In this document: positions 1-12,500 of the stretch, one piece after another
Position numbering within the stretch: position 1 is the stretch's first letter
How the letters are laid out: every line of letters begins with the position of its first letter
Assembly: GCA_019916065.1 (NCBI GenBank)
Contig: CM034240.1
Span: 20,445,894 to 20,509,893 of the forward strand
Length of the DNA stretch: 64,000 nt
Reading direction: 5' to 3'
Source: Vitellaria paradoxa
Lineage: Eukaryota; Streptophyta; Magnoliopsida; Ericales; Sapotaceae
The notes under the pieces: model-generated
Database searches by the model: none
What the model was told of the DNA's origin: nothing
The model's input: only the letters and a program-made list of their open reading frames with translations
Made by a program: the position numbers and the translations under genes

Positions 1-1069
1 CTTTTAGAAAGACATGGCATAGGACCAAAGCATATAATTAGATCCATCGAGAACTAGAGTGATGGACTTTAGCAATGTCTACGTGCTCGATTTTCTTTTG
101 GGTGATTTGGGAATTAAGGTAATTTGGGAATTGTGATAGATAATTTTGTAATTAGGGTAATTTGGTAACTTGGGAACTGTGGGAAAATGTAGTCTGTAAA
201 GTTAAAAAACCTAATAATTGATGGCTTGGTAATTGATGAGTTGATGGGTTTGTATTTGATGGGTGTTTAGTTGTGTATAAAGTTTAGTAAGTCTCTGGGG
301 ATTCATTTGGTTTTAGGATGGAAATATGAGTTTTATTATTAAATGATAGAGAGAGGTTTGGGTATCAAGGTCTTTGTGAATTTGAAGAGAGGTTTCTTTG
401 CTAGCCTATTTTGAGAGAACTGTTGCATGACAACGTAATGATGTTTTGAGGGAGCAATGATGGTGGTTTAGGCTAAACAATGACGGCACTGGGTAGAGGA
501 GAGTGTTGGGTGGTCTTGGACCTATTTCATCCCTAAAAGCTAGCTTATAGGGTGAGACTTTTCCTCACACTTATATACTGACTACAAGCCCCTTCCACAA
601 CCGATGTGGGAACACCCCAACAATCTCTCCCTTTACACATCGAATCTTGGGTTGGAGGGAACGACAACTTGTTTCTCTCAGTGGGCTTAGATTGATGGCA
701 ACCCTGAGCCCTGATACTAGTGTTGGGCAGTCTTAAGCCTATTTCATCCCCAATAGCTAGTTCATAGGGTGAGACTTTCCTCACACATATATGCTAACCA
801 CTAGCCTCTTCCACAATTGATGTGGGAACACCCTAATAGAGAGCAACAACATTTATTGGGTAGCAGTGATGTGTATAGAAGTGCTACTGAAGTCGGTGGC
901 CAATGACGAGAAGTCGTCGACTACTCAAGCAGAATCGACAGTGATTGTTGCGAGGTAGCGCCAAAGGGATGAAATAGCAATAATTAGATTGTTATTGGTT
1001 GGACTAAATGTATTCACCAAGCTAAATAGAGAGCAACAGTGGGTAGTTACTAAATCCTAGAATGCCATA
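1..1069. other. Non-coding, probably interior of a decayed LTR element
   Basis: Apart from the nested TRIM, no protein family is seen in any frame. Because a primer-site-like sequence and LTR-like end follow at 1070-1082, this stretch may be the leader/interior of a minus-strand LTR element. That is inference from the junction only. Confidence 0.3.
504..838 (-). mobile_element. TRIM: miniature LTR retrotransposon, 335 bp
   Basis: Two direct repeats, 504-622 (119 bp, TGTTGGG to CCCCAACA) and 721-838 (118 bp), flank a 98-bp centre and are bounded by the 5-bp duplication GAGAG (499-503 and 839-843). Read on the minus strand, a purine tract (TGTAAAGGGAGAGAT, complement of 623-637) sits against the left repeat. 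A degenerate tRNA-Met-type primer site (CTAGTATCAGGGC, complement of 708-720) sits against the right one. There is no coding capacity. These are the defining marks of a terminal-repeat retrotransposon in miniature. The right repeat's terminal CA has decayed to TA. Confidence 0.85.
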
Positions 1070-2367
1070 GCTCTGATATAATGTTAGAATATGAAAAAAC
1101 AATAGAAAGTGACCGTTCATAAATTGTGCTTGGGCTCTACCTCTCAAGTGCAAGAGGGCAGTTGTAGTTTTAAACTCAGTGAGTTCAAGATCGAATTCAC
1201 AGGGAGCATATGTTATTCAATTTCTAGGTAGTAAATGAAATTCAAAATTTAATTGCAAGCTAGTTTGAAATTCAATTTCAACTAAATCCTAGAGTTTTGC
1301 AAAATTAAAATTCAAATTAAAGCAATTAAACTAATACTACTAAAGAGATTCAGCAATTAAAAGTTTTGTTTTAGGTTCCAAACGAATTAAATATAAACTA
1401 ATGGAATTCAACTAAGTTTTAAAATGCTACTTTGAAGTTCAAAGCAAATTACTTAAAACAAAAATTAAATTAAATTATGAACTCAATATGAAAAAGGTTC
1501 TTGATTCAACTTTCAAGTTTGGGTAGTTCACTCTTTCACCATGGGATGTTTTAGGTTCAATTCTCTTTCACCATGGGATGTTTTAGGTTCAATTCTAACT
1601 TAGTGTTTAGTTCGAAAAGTATTGAGAAGGTTTTAATCAAAAGTTAGTACTAGTGATTTCAAACAAATATGGTTAAAAATTTTTGCTTTCGAAGGTTTTT
1701 CAAACAAACGAAATCAGAAAAGAACTCAAAATCCTATTTTTAATTTGTCCAAAATTATTTGTGCAATTATAACCGAAAACCCATACTAGTGATTTTAGCG
1801 AATATGGTTAAGGATTTTCGTTTTCAAATGTTTTCGAAACAAGTTAAAATAGGTTTAAATTGGTAGATCCTTACGCATGAGGTTTCGCAACCCATACGAA
1901 GGGTCTATGAACATCCCATAGTGCTTTCGTGAACTACCATTCCTTGATTCATTGAATCAAGAACTAGGGTTTACGCTAGTATCATTCTAAACAAAACTAA
2001 ATCAATACAAATGCATACAATTAACAAATCTACCAATTGAAACAAACAAAACATGATATTTAAGAATGAAACGAAATCAAACTTACAATGTAACATGTTC
2101 TGAAAAGAAATAATGAAAGACGACAGCAACAATGAAAAGCCCAGCTCCAAACATTTCCATGAACAATGAACGAACGTAAAAACACTTCAAAAATGCTCTC
2201 CAAACTAATCAAAAGCTCTCAAAGTATATGAAAATATGAAAAAGAAGTTCTCCTAAAGTATGTAAAACTAAACTAGGGCTCCCTTGGGTCGGCCATGTAG
2301 CAGAGGTTATAAAGAAGTTGCAAAGAAAACCCTAAAAGATGGAGTTAAGCCACGTGCGCATAACACA

Positions 2368-2406
2368 CTGTGGTCCGGACCATCTGGCAGGGGGTCCGGA
2401 CCACAG
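2368..2406. repeat. Perfect 14-bp inverted repeat with an 11-nt loop
   Basis: CTGTGGTCCGGACC (2368-2381) and its exact complement GGTCCGGACCACAG (2393-2406) flank 11 nt. Each arm also contains the self-complementary decamer GGTCCGGACC. It is a GC-rich island in an AT-rich region. Confidence 0.85.
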
Positions 2407-2835
2407 AAACTTTATTCTTCAAGTTCTGCTTCTCGTTTGCTGCTTTTGACAGCTTTTTGTCCTCAATTTCCAATACAATTTTGACCTTGAAGATGTTGGA
2501 TTCAGGCTTCGACTAAAACACAAAAGTTGTAGCCCTTTGAGTCTTCTTTCCAACCCAAAAAGAATTAGATCAATCTGAGTTGTGAGTGAAAAGATATGGT
2601 CAAATTACTGACAGGGTGTCAAGTTAGAACTTCAGCTGCACACCACTCAACTATCTTGAACTTTGGACCCTTTTTTTTTTCCTCCTCGAAAGCCACTTTC
2701 ATCATTGCTAATCTTACTTATTTTACCATTTTCCCTTTAATTAAGAGAATAAGCACTATAAATAATAAAATAATGATAAAATTTCGAAATTAACTACTTA
2801 AATGCATTAATGAGTATCAAAATGTGGAGTTCGTA

Positions 2836-2856
2836 ATTACACTTTTCAAGTGTAAT
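2836..2856. repeat. Terminal palindrome, copy 1
   Basis: ATTACACTT and AAGTGTAAT surround TTC (9-bp stem). The same 21-mer, with similar flanks on its left side, recurs at 50456-50476. Both are followed by CA. Confidence 0.7.
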
Positions 2857-2858
2857 CA

Positions 2859-3029
2859 GAAAGCCTCAAGAAAACTTTATATAATTTGTATATCTTTCAA
2901 TGTATATAATGTACACATGCATATAAGCCTACTGAATCATCTATACAAGGTAAAAGAGTATATATAATATACTATAGCCTATACAAGAAATAGAATATAT
3001 ACTAAGGAATATTCTTACATAACCAAATC
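2859..3029. other. AT-rich spacer
   Basis: Only TA-rich sequence is seen between the possible LTR and the Copia remnant. Confidence 0.5.
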
Positions 3030-5070
3030 ACTTATGAAATGATGAAGAAGCTCGATATGCTTTGATCAAGTGTGGAATACTAGATTCGTGGTCTTGTCAA
3101 TTATAGATATGTTGTTAATATGAATGATGGTAGCCTGCTCTGGTTCATACTACAAATCTTCAAGAATTCTACTAAGTGAAATGGCTTCAGAAATTTCATT
3201 TGGTGCCTACAATCTATTTCACTTTATTTTAGGATAGTGCCCCTATCGTTTGCCTCTTTGAACTTTAAGAAATTATCTTTGTGCCAATGTAAAATACATA
3301 GGTGGAAGTGTTTTTTTTTTTTTTTTTCATTTGAGGAACCTACCTAATCATTGATATTAAAATAGATAAGCTTGCAATCTTCTTCTTTTTCTTACAAGAT
3401 ATCTTATTTCTTTATGCCTTGGAGATATCTTAGTACCCTTTTGATTGCAACATAATGAAACTTATTTGGCTCATTCGTGAGCCTTGAAATCATGCTCACT
3501 AAATGGATAATGTCCATGTCTCATATTTGTGAAATAAATCAAAAGGCTAACAAGACTTCAGAAGGTTTTTTAATCAACCTATTCAGCACCATCATTTGAA
3601 GCTTCTCATTCAGAACTAAAAAGAATGGACACTAGTTTGCAATTACCCATTTGAAAATTTTCAATAAGCCATTAGTGTATTCTTTTGAGAAACGAATATC
3701 TCCCCATTTGATTGCTTCACTTGAATTCCAAGATAATACTTCATAAGTCTCAAGTTTGTTTTCCCAAATTCTTTCATAATTTCTATTTTAAATTCTTCAA
3801 CCATCCTTCGGTTTGTGCTCATGTAAATTAAATCATCAGCATACGGGCAAATGATGAGAAAGTGATTCATACCTTCCTTGTTCACATAAAGTAATGGTTC
3901 ATCTGGGCTTATTTCAAATCCATTTTTAACAAAATAACCATCAATTTTTGTTATTCCATGCTTTAGGTGCTTGCTTTAAACCAGAGGACTTTCTTGAGTC
4001 AATACACCTTATCTTGCTTTCCTTTTCTCTTATATCTTTATGATTGCTTGAACATATTTCTTCAAGAACTCCATTGAGAAATGTCGATTTGACATCCAAT
4101 TTATATAAATTAACTCTAATTATGTGATTAATGGAAAAATGGTTTGAATAGTCATTCTAACAATTGGGCAAAGGCTTCATTGACATCAACTCTAGGCCAT
4201 TGAGAATTGCCTTTAAATATAAGTCTTGCCTTGCTTTTGGATTGTAAGTCTTGACTTACTTTTGGATTGTTCCAGCTTCTTCAAACCTAGTTTTGAAAAT
4301 CCATTTTAATCTAACCACACCCTTTTTTTTGACAAGTCTATAAGTTGTCTAGTCTTATTCTTTTCAATTGTAGACATTTATTCATCCATATTGTTTATCC
4401 ACACTTTTTATTTAGTGATTTCTTAAGAAGTTTGCGGTTCACAAGAGAAGAAATCAACATTATATTTTCATATATATTTCATAATGAATGCATCTTGCTT
4501 AGTAGTGATGGTATACTATTTTGACTTGAACTTGGATATGGTAAACTTAAGTAGGATAATTAGGACTTGGTGGTGGACTATTTTGAACTCCTTGGTTTGT
4601 TGATAACACCAAAACTTTATATGAATTTGGTGCTTGAATGAAATTTTCATTCCAATTCTATGATGCCATCTCATCGAAAATAATATGTCTTAATACAAAA
4701 AGTTTGTCTATTTTGGGTTTGAATAGTCGATAGTCTTTAGGCTCATCACCAAATTCAATAAAAATGAATTTCTCATCTTAACGTTAAAATTATCTTGATT
4801 TTTAATCCAAATGTTAAAAAAAGGCAATGCATCCAAAAACTTTGAAAAAATCATCCACTAGTTTACTTTGAATCTATTCTAAAAATAGAATCTTTGGTTC
4901 TCAACTTTTGCGGGTGATCAATTGATAATGTAAATGGTCATGTTAGTTGTTTTAGGGAAAAATTTTTGGTTAGGCCTTTGCTTTTGAGTACACCTGTTGC
5001 TATTTCCAACAATGGTATTTTTTTTTTTTCAGCCATTTCATTTTGTTGTGCACTCCTCACAGTGAGCTAG
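3030..5070 (-). pseudogene. Decayed Copia polyprotein (integrase to RNase H)
   Basis: Read on the minus strand, an integrase-like SAQQNEMAE patch (compare [11 protein letters not shown]) lies near 5030-5060. Further on are reverse-transcriptase blocks, the best at 3885-3661: YADDLIYMSTNRRMVEEF followed by LRLMKYYLGIQV, with the catalytic YADD box intact. RNase-H-side sequence with frequent stops runs to about 3030. In Copia elements these domains copy and insert the element through a cytoplasmic particle. Frames change often and no LTRs are recognised, so this is an old, dead copy. Confidence 0.75.
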
Positions 5071-5471
5071 CTACTTTTGAATTTTATTTTTCTTGCAATA
5101 CTCTATTAATGGATTATTAAAAATAATTTTAATCATAAATTAATATTTTTATTTTATTAATTTAGTAAAATAAAAATAAAATTTTTAATTATAAATTATT
5201 ATTTATTAAATATTATTTTAATAAAATAATTTAATAATTAATTAGTTTTAGTTTGATTAAAAATAATTATTTTATAATATTTATTATAATTATTTACAAG
5301 AGGATGTTACCTAAAATTTGTTGAAAGATAATAAAAAAGTTATAATTTTTTTATTACTTTTCATTATTCACTACCCTCACCATCAATAATAATTTATTTT
5401 CATTTGGTTAATCCTTATTTTAATGTAATAATCTCAGAGCCTAAGAATAAATCGAGGTGTGCGTGCTGACC
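5071..5471. other. AT-rich intergenic DNA
   Basis: Nearly pure A/T runs (TTAATAAAATAATTTAATAATTAA-like) with no coding signal. Confidence 0.5.
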
Positions 5472-5610
5472 GGACACCTGTGTTAAAAAAAAAAATCCTA
5501 GTGTAATTGTCATTCGTTCCTCTAAATTTTAATGCAACGGACACCTGTGTTTAAAAAAAAAAAAAAAAAAATCCTAATGTAATTATCATTCGTTCTTCTA
5601 AATTAATGTA
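5472..5610. repeat. Two-copy tandem repeat just upstream of PP2AA
   Basis: A unit of about 66-70 bp starting CGGACACCTGTGTT, followed by poly-A, ATCCTA(G/A)TGTAAT and TCATTCGTTC, occurs twice (5472-5537 and 5538-about 5608). A third partial junction, ACGGACAAT, follows. The poly-A length is the main difference. It lies about 0.5-0.65 kb before the start codon. Confidence 0.75.
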
Positions 5611-6119
5611 ACGGACAATATTTATCCAGTAAAATTTACCTTCCATTGCCGTCAAAGCAAACATGCCCTTTCTTTTCTGGATCTCAAATCGGTTCATTTT
5701 CAGCCCTGCGATCAAACTGTAGAATTTCGCTGCTTTGCTTCCCAATTTTCTGTGTTTTCCTCTCACAATTTGCTTTGGGTAACTTTTCAATCTCAAAAGC
5801 CATACCAAACTTGATATCTAGGGTTTGTGGTCTACGATCCATTAGGTTCGTTTCCAATTACTTCTTCTTCCCCTCTCTCTCTCTATCTCATCGTTTGACT
5901 TCTATGCACCAATCAAAAATCAGTTAACATTACATAATTTTTCAATTGTTCAAAATTCATTCATTTTCAATCTTTCAAATTTTGAATTTGGCAGATTTAC
6001 ATGAGTTGATTTTTTTTTTATTTTTTAAATTCTCGAGTTTATGCTATGACGGTGGTATTAATTTGTCTTCTTTGTGATTATTATTCAGTTAAAATTGTGT
6101 AGATCTTGTGAGGTGAGCG
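5611..6119 (+). promoter_or_regulatory. Probable promoter-proximal region and 5' UTR of PP2AA
   Basis: This is the 0.5 kb before the start codon. It holds a CT-rich tract (5868-5888) typical of plant 5' leaders and a possible 5'-UTR intron: AG|GTTCG near 5846 as donor and TTTGGCAG|AT near 5994 as acceptor. No clear TATA box at a fitting distance was identified. No upstream ORF of note. The transcription start is inferred, not seen. Confidence 0.4.
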
Positions 6120-6512
6120 ATGGCTATGATCGACGAGCCTCTGTATCCGATTGCGGTTCTGATAGACGAGCTCAAGAACGAAGACATTCAACTGAGGCTG
6201 AACTCGATCCGTCGTCTCTCTACAATCGCTCGTGCTCTCGGGGAGGAGAGGACTCGGAAGGAGCTGATTCCGTTCTTGAGCGAGAACAATGACGACGACG
6301 ACGAAGTGCTCCTCGCAATGGCCGAAGAATTGGGTGTTTTTGTTTCCTATGTGGGAGGAGTTGAGCACGCAAATGCGTTGCTTCCGCCGTTGGAGACGCT
6401 GTGCACGGTCGAGGAAACTTGCGTCAGGGACAAAGCGGTCGAGTCCTTGTGTAGGATCGGGGCTCAGATGAGGGAGCAGGATTTGGTCGATTCGTTTATT
6501 CCCATGGTTAAG
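6120..6512 (+). CDS. PP2AA: PP2A A subunit exon 1 (residues 1-131)
   Basis: Holds the ATG and the first HEAT repeats, including the acidic stretch [20 protein letters not shown]. It ends at ATGGTTAAG before donor GTTAGA in phase 0; reading on gives a stop within six codons. This exon is far more GC-rich than its surroundings. Confidence 0.96.
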
Positions 6513-9500
6513 GTTAGACTATTGATTTCCTAATTTTATCTGATAATGGATATTTTGCCAGATGGTTTTTCTTCTCTTTTCTTTGGGTAAAGGTCTGTGC
6601 TGCAACATTGTAATGCTTTCAAAGTATGCCATTGCATTGGCAATTTGACACTCAGAAAATGTCTGGTTGATTTGAAGCGCTATACTCCAATGTAATATTT
6701 AAAGAGAAACCTTTTTAGGTGCGAAGAACTTAACTGAATCCTTTATAATATTGGCAAATTGATGAGGAGTGTATTTGAAGTCTTTGAGTGCCTATATATT
6801 GTGTCTCTAACACTTTGATACATTCAAACTGTAGTATTAAGGCACACATATGTTGCTTTTGTAAGTAAAAGCAGTGGATGCAACACAATCGAAGGTTTAT
6901 GCTTTCCCCAAGGGAAAGAACCAATGCTCGTGTGATGTTTGATGTCAATTTAGTTATCCTATATAAGAAAGCTCTACAGATGGTCAAAGGTTTTTTAAAC
7001 TATTCACGCGATGCTCGCATCATATTAAGGTCGATACATGTAGTGTTTTCACAATCTATATACTCATTTAATATCTAAGTTTAATGTATTATTTTTTTAC
7101 AAATATATTGTAGCTCGAACCATATTACTTGTTTGTTATTATTATTGGTATCATGACAAGTGTGTAATTATTTTGAGATTTTCTTTAAACTTGACTAGCA
7201 TTCAATTCTTTGAAATATTTATGTCTATTTGTCTTGGTTAATTCTAGATAAATTTACATTAAGTTAGACAGAGACGATGAAAAGAAGCGAAAAAACAGAT
7301 ATTTTCCTGCAAAAACTATAAAATTCTTCATTTAATCACAATTTATGGTCAAGATAATTCATTTTTCATAGACAAATTGCCGCGTAACTTGAAATTCTGG
7401 TTCTGTCACTGATTGTGCCAATTACTCAATACAATGCATTTATGCAACTGTGGATCTCTGCACTTTTGTTGCCTCCTGAAGGTTGCGTGTGGTATGCCAA
7501 ACTTATATGGTTATGCTTTTGTCTGACCCAGTCATATTCTAAGCTGATTTGAAAATGCCAAGTTGCCATATTATCCTTCAGTGTTTTATCCATTTCAATG
7601 TGTGTTTCCTTCAAATCAACAAAATTTGGTCAATTGAACCACTCCAAGGAGTTTATGCCTTTGGGTAATTAACAAAGAATTGGGATATTTTCAAAATGAA
7701 ATTATTGGATTGTTTGATGTCTATGTTCTCTGGTCCATTATATGTAATGGTACAGATGAACTTCTATACAAAAAATACAGTTTTGTTTAATCTTAATGAT
7801 GTCACAACGCTAATGCATGTTCTTTACACAATGCACTTTCTAATATTCAGCGACTGGCTGCTGGTGAATGGTTCACCGCTCGAGTTTCTTCGTGTGGATT
7901 ATTTCATATTGCTTATCCAAGTGCCCTAGACGCATTAAAGACTGAACTACGAACAATATATGGCCAACTGTGTCAAGATGACATGCCCATGGTGAGGAGA
8001 GCTGCGGCAACGAACCTGGGGAAATTTGCTGCTACTGTTGAATCTGCCCATATGAAAACTGACATCATGTCAATGTTTGAGGATCTGACACAGGATGGTA
8101 AATTAATTCATAATGCATATATTTGAGCCCTTTGTCTTGCTATGAAAAATGTTGGTCTTTGACTTTGCATTCTTTTTATGCAGAAAAGTATCAGTAGATG
8201 GGTTCTTTAACAGAATTGAATTCTGCACTAATACTTCATGCTTCCAATGTCATACATGTGAGAATAACATTCCTAAAGATCATCAATCAAAATTTCCATG
8301 TCAAGAACCTAAAGCATTTGAAAAGGCTAAAAGTATTCTCCTTTCGGGCTTACGAAGAGCTCAAAGTTCTTGAAAGTCAAAGCGAGATGAATTATATCCT
8401 TCAATCGTTTAGTGGGGTTGACCTTTGAATGGTTACGGTGATTGTTGTCTTATCTTCTATTGCTTGGCCAAAAAAAAAAAAAAAAAGAAAGAAAGAAACG
8501 ATCCCATTAGGCAAGAACCGCTACCTTGAAAAGGATTCTGAAATCTTTATCATTCATTTCTATCATGCAACATACCTATTGAAATTGTGGAATAATTCTA
8601 ATTAGCTAACTTCAGTCAATAAATATGAAGTGAATAGAGTGCTTGCTCAGACAAAAATTTGCCTCTTTCTTTTGTACCAAAACTGCCAAAAGATATTTTT
8701 CATTATGTTTAGAATTGAGAGAATACAGTTGTGATCCCAAATAAAGCAAACGACAATTGGTTAATGGCATAAGATGCCGTTTTACCAAGCTGCATATGAT
8801 AACTTTGTTAGGTCTTATGACTCTTATCTCTTGCAATTTATTTTTGTTATTAAATGTCTTTTGCGTTTCTTTTCTAGGGCTGCAAATGAATTAAGCGTTG
8901 ACAAACCCGTTACAAACAATCTCATTAAGAGCACATTTATGTTTGTTTGATGAGCTAAACGAACAAGCTCGAATGCAATTTTTAAGCTCAATAAATAAAC
9001 AAGTTAAGCTCAACTTGAGGTAAGCTCAGCTTGATAAGACTTGCAAACTAGCTCATTTGTGAACATGCTTGCTTGAATGATTGCGAACAAGCTTGTTTAT
9101 AATTCTTGAACAATCTCGTTTAAATGTTCTTGAACAAAATAACGCATTACTTTGAATAGTCTTGTTTAAATGTTTGTAAACAAATTCATTTATAACTTGT
9201 GAAAACGTTTGTAATCAAGATTGTGAAAACTCTTTTTTACTATTAATGAGAAAATGTCTAAAAGTAAGAGATTAAATACGTTAATTTAAAACTTGTTTGT
9301 TAGATTAGAAAAAGGTAGGTTATTTGTTTGTTAAGCTTATTCATTAATAGGAGCACAAACAGGCTCATCAAAATGCTCGTAAGTAGGCTCAACAAAAAAC
9401 TTGTTAATCGGTTTGACAAAAGTTCATAAGTAAGATCAACAAAAGTTCGTGAGCATGTTGGTTTGTTATAATTGAGCTGGGCTTAAGCTTGCTTATGGAT

Positions 9501-12500
9501 TAACGAGCCGAGCTCGAACTTGAGCCCGCTAAAAACCCTAGTAAACAAGCTTAATCACAAGATTTTAAGTTTGATAAGAGCTTGGCTCGAGCTCACCAAA
9601 ATCTCAATAAACAAGTTTGAATACCCAATATTCTGCTTGTTTGTAGCTGTATTCTTTTTGAGCCAAAAAATATCCTTTACTGCTTCTAACTGGCGATTAC
9701 TTTTGAAAAAGAACTGGAACATCTTATTGATTTACAATCACCAAGGGAGTACACATATATATACACATACATGTTTGTTCAAGTTACCTACATACTAGAT
9801 ACCTTTGTATGTACATGTATCTTAATTAATGTTCATTAACTTTGTGCATGTATCTTAAGATTATACATTAACACTTCCCCTCAAGTTGGAGTATATGTAT
9901 CATATGTTCCAAGTTTATTACAAATAACTCTTACTCTAGCACCTCCTAAGGCTTTAGTGAATAAATCAGCCAGTTGATCTTCAGACTTTACATGGCTTGT
10001 CTTGATGATATTTTGCAAAATCTTCTCTCTGACAAAATGACAGTCAACCTCAATATGTTTTGTTCGCTCATGAAACACTAAATTAGAGGCTATGTGGATA
10101 GTAGCCTGATTATCACAAAACAACTCCATAGGCTGTAAATTCTTGCAGCATATGATGTACCCAAATCAATTCACAGGATGTATGTGCCATGGCCCTATAT
10201 TTTGATTCTGCACTCGATCTCGCCACCACTGTTTGCTTTTTACTTTTCCAGGATATTAGATTTCCTCCCACAAAGATACAGTATTCAGTGGTTGATTGTC
10301 TATCTAATGGTGATCCAGCTCAGTTTGCATCTGTATAACCTTGAACAAGAATATGGCCGTTATCTCGATATAACAAACCACATCCTGGTGCACCTTTTAG
10401 ATATCTCAAAATACGAATGACTGCATCCCAATGACTAGAGCAAGGTGCATCAAGGAATTAACTAGCTATACTTACAGCAAATGCAATATCTGGCCATGTA
10501 ACCTTTAGATAATTGAGTTTCCCAACCAGTCTACGATATCGACTAGGATCATCTAATAATTTTCCTGTATCTGCAAGTAGTTTAGCACTGGGATCCATTG
10601 GGGTATCAACCGGTTCAGCTCCCAACATGCCTGTCTCTGATAACAAATCAAGCACATACTTCCTTTGAGTAAGGATAATGCATGTTTGTGATCTTGCAAC
10701 TTCAATGCCCAGAAAGTACTTTAGTGAGCCCAAGTCTTTGGTCTGGAACTTGAGCTGAAGAAACAATTTTAGATCATGAATACCTTGTGCATCATCCTCT
10801 ATGATCACAATATCATCTACATATCCTAACAACCAAAGTTTCCCTTGAGAGGAATTTCGATAGAATACAGAATGACCAACACCACATTGTGTCAATCCAA
10901 AGTCCATAACCATGTCACTAAATCTGCCAAACCAGCCTGAGGTGATTGCTTAAGGCTATATAATGATTTTTTTAGCTTACAGACCAAGCCAGACTCCCCC
11001 TGAGCAACAAACCCAGATGATTGCTCCATGTACACTTCTTCAACAAGATCACCATAAAGAAAAGCGTTTTTGATATCTAATTGATGAAGAGGCCAGTGAA
11101 ACACGACAGCAAGTGAGATAGGAAGCCGAACGGATGAAATTTTAGCCACAGGAGAGAGAGTTTCTGAAAAATCAAGCCCATAAATTTGAGTATATCCTTT
11201 GGTCACTAACTGTGCTTTCAAGCGATCAACAGAGCCATCAGGATGAAATTTAACATTGTACACCCATTGGCACCCAACAGTTGACTTCCCAGGTGGAAGA
11301 ACTACCAAATCCCAAGTGTTATTGGCTCGAAGAGTAGGCATTTCTTTTTCCATGGCAGCACGCCGCCCAAAATGTGACAAGGCTTCAGACACGGAGTGAG
11401 GAATAGAGATAGTAGAAAGGGATGATACAAAGGCATGATAGGAAGGAGAAAGAGCTTTATAAGAAATAAAGTTAGAAATGGGATGAGAAGTGCATGTACG
11501 TTTATCTTTCCGAAGAGCAACTGGAAGATCAAGATCACTAGGTTCCGGATCAGGGAGAGGATCTGAAGACTGAGTAGAAGGTGGAGCAGCAGAAGCATCA
11601 GGTGTGGACTTAGTAGTAGTCAGCCGTCTAGTATAAACCTGCAAATCAGGACGAGCGAGACGAAAAGGAGTGATCACAGGTAACGGAAGACTCTCATCTA
11701 ACTCAGACAAAGACCGAGAATTAGAAAAGAAGGGTGTATTTTCAAAGAAGGAGACATCAGCACATACAAAGTATCGATGAAGGGATGGACAATAACACCG
11801 ATACCCTTTTTGTAGATGAGAATACTCTAAAAAGACACACTTAAGAGCACGGGGCTCTAACTTGTCAATCCCACTATCAAGTTGATGCACAAATGCAACA
11901 CATCCAAAGATACGTGGAGGAAGAGAAAACAATGGTGTTTGAGGAAATAGGACTGAATAAGGTGAGCGACCTTGGATGACAGAGGATGGCATTCAATTAA
12001 TTAGATAACATGCAATAAGAATAGCATCTCCCCAAAAGGTCTTAGGAACATGCATATGGAACAGCAAATATCGGGTTGTTTCAACAAGGTGCAAATTCTT
12101 CCTCTCCGCAACTCCATTTTGTTGTGGAGTGCGGGAGCAAGAGGACTGATGTAACATGCCAATAGAGGTCATAAAGTCAGTGAAAGGTTGAGAGAAATAC
12201 TCTTTAGCATCGTCACTACGAAGTACCTTAATAGAAACATCAAATTGTGTTCTAATTTCAGCACAAAAGGCTTGAAAGATAGACAATAACTCGGAATGAT
12301 CTTTCATTAGATAGACCCATGTAAGTATTGAAAAATCATCAATGAAGGTAATAAAATATTTAAAACCCAACTTAGTAACAATACGACTCGGTCCCCATAC
12401 ATCTGAATGGACCAAATGAAAAGGACGTAAAGCCCTATTATTGACTCGAGGACTGAAGGAAGCATGATGATGCTTTCCTAACTGACAAGACTCACAATTT

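Larger units (their letters stand above)
1082..2858 (-). mobile_element. Possible long LTR (about 1.78 kb) of a minus-strand retrotransposon
   Basis: The stretch begins TGTTAGAATATG and ends AAGTGTAATCA, so it has TG and CA ends. Directly left is GCTCTGATATAA (1070-1081), the complement of a degraded tRNA-Met primer site (TGGTATCAGAGC type), as expected at the 3' edge of a minus-strand 5' LTR. It contains a strong GC hairpin (2368-2406) and no coding region. No second copy lies in the window, so the LTR call is untested. Its last 70 bp resemble 50405-50478. Confidence 0.4.

Noticed and set aside
545..784. 79-codon minus-strand open frame
   Set aside because: It lies across the TRIM's LTRs and centre; it is a by-product of the element and matches no family.
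504..838. Cassandra-type TRIM carrying 5S RNA sequence
   Set aside because: No 5S internal promoter-like sequence is visible in the repeats.
6074..6471. Other-frame open frames over PP2AA exon 1
   Set aside because: They are shadows of the GC-rich first coding exon, whose own frame matches the family throughout.
11302..11598. 98-codon hydrophobic minus-strand frame
   Set aside because: It is an out-of-frame reading within the Copia integrase-RT region.
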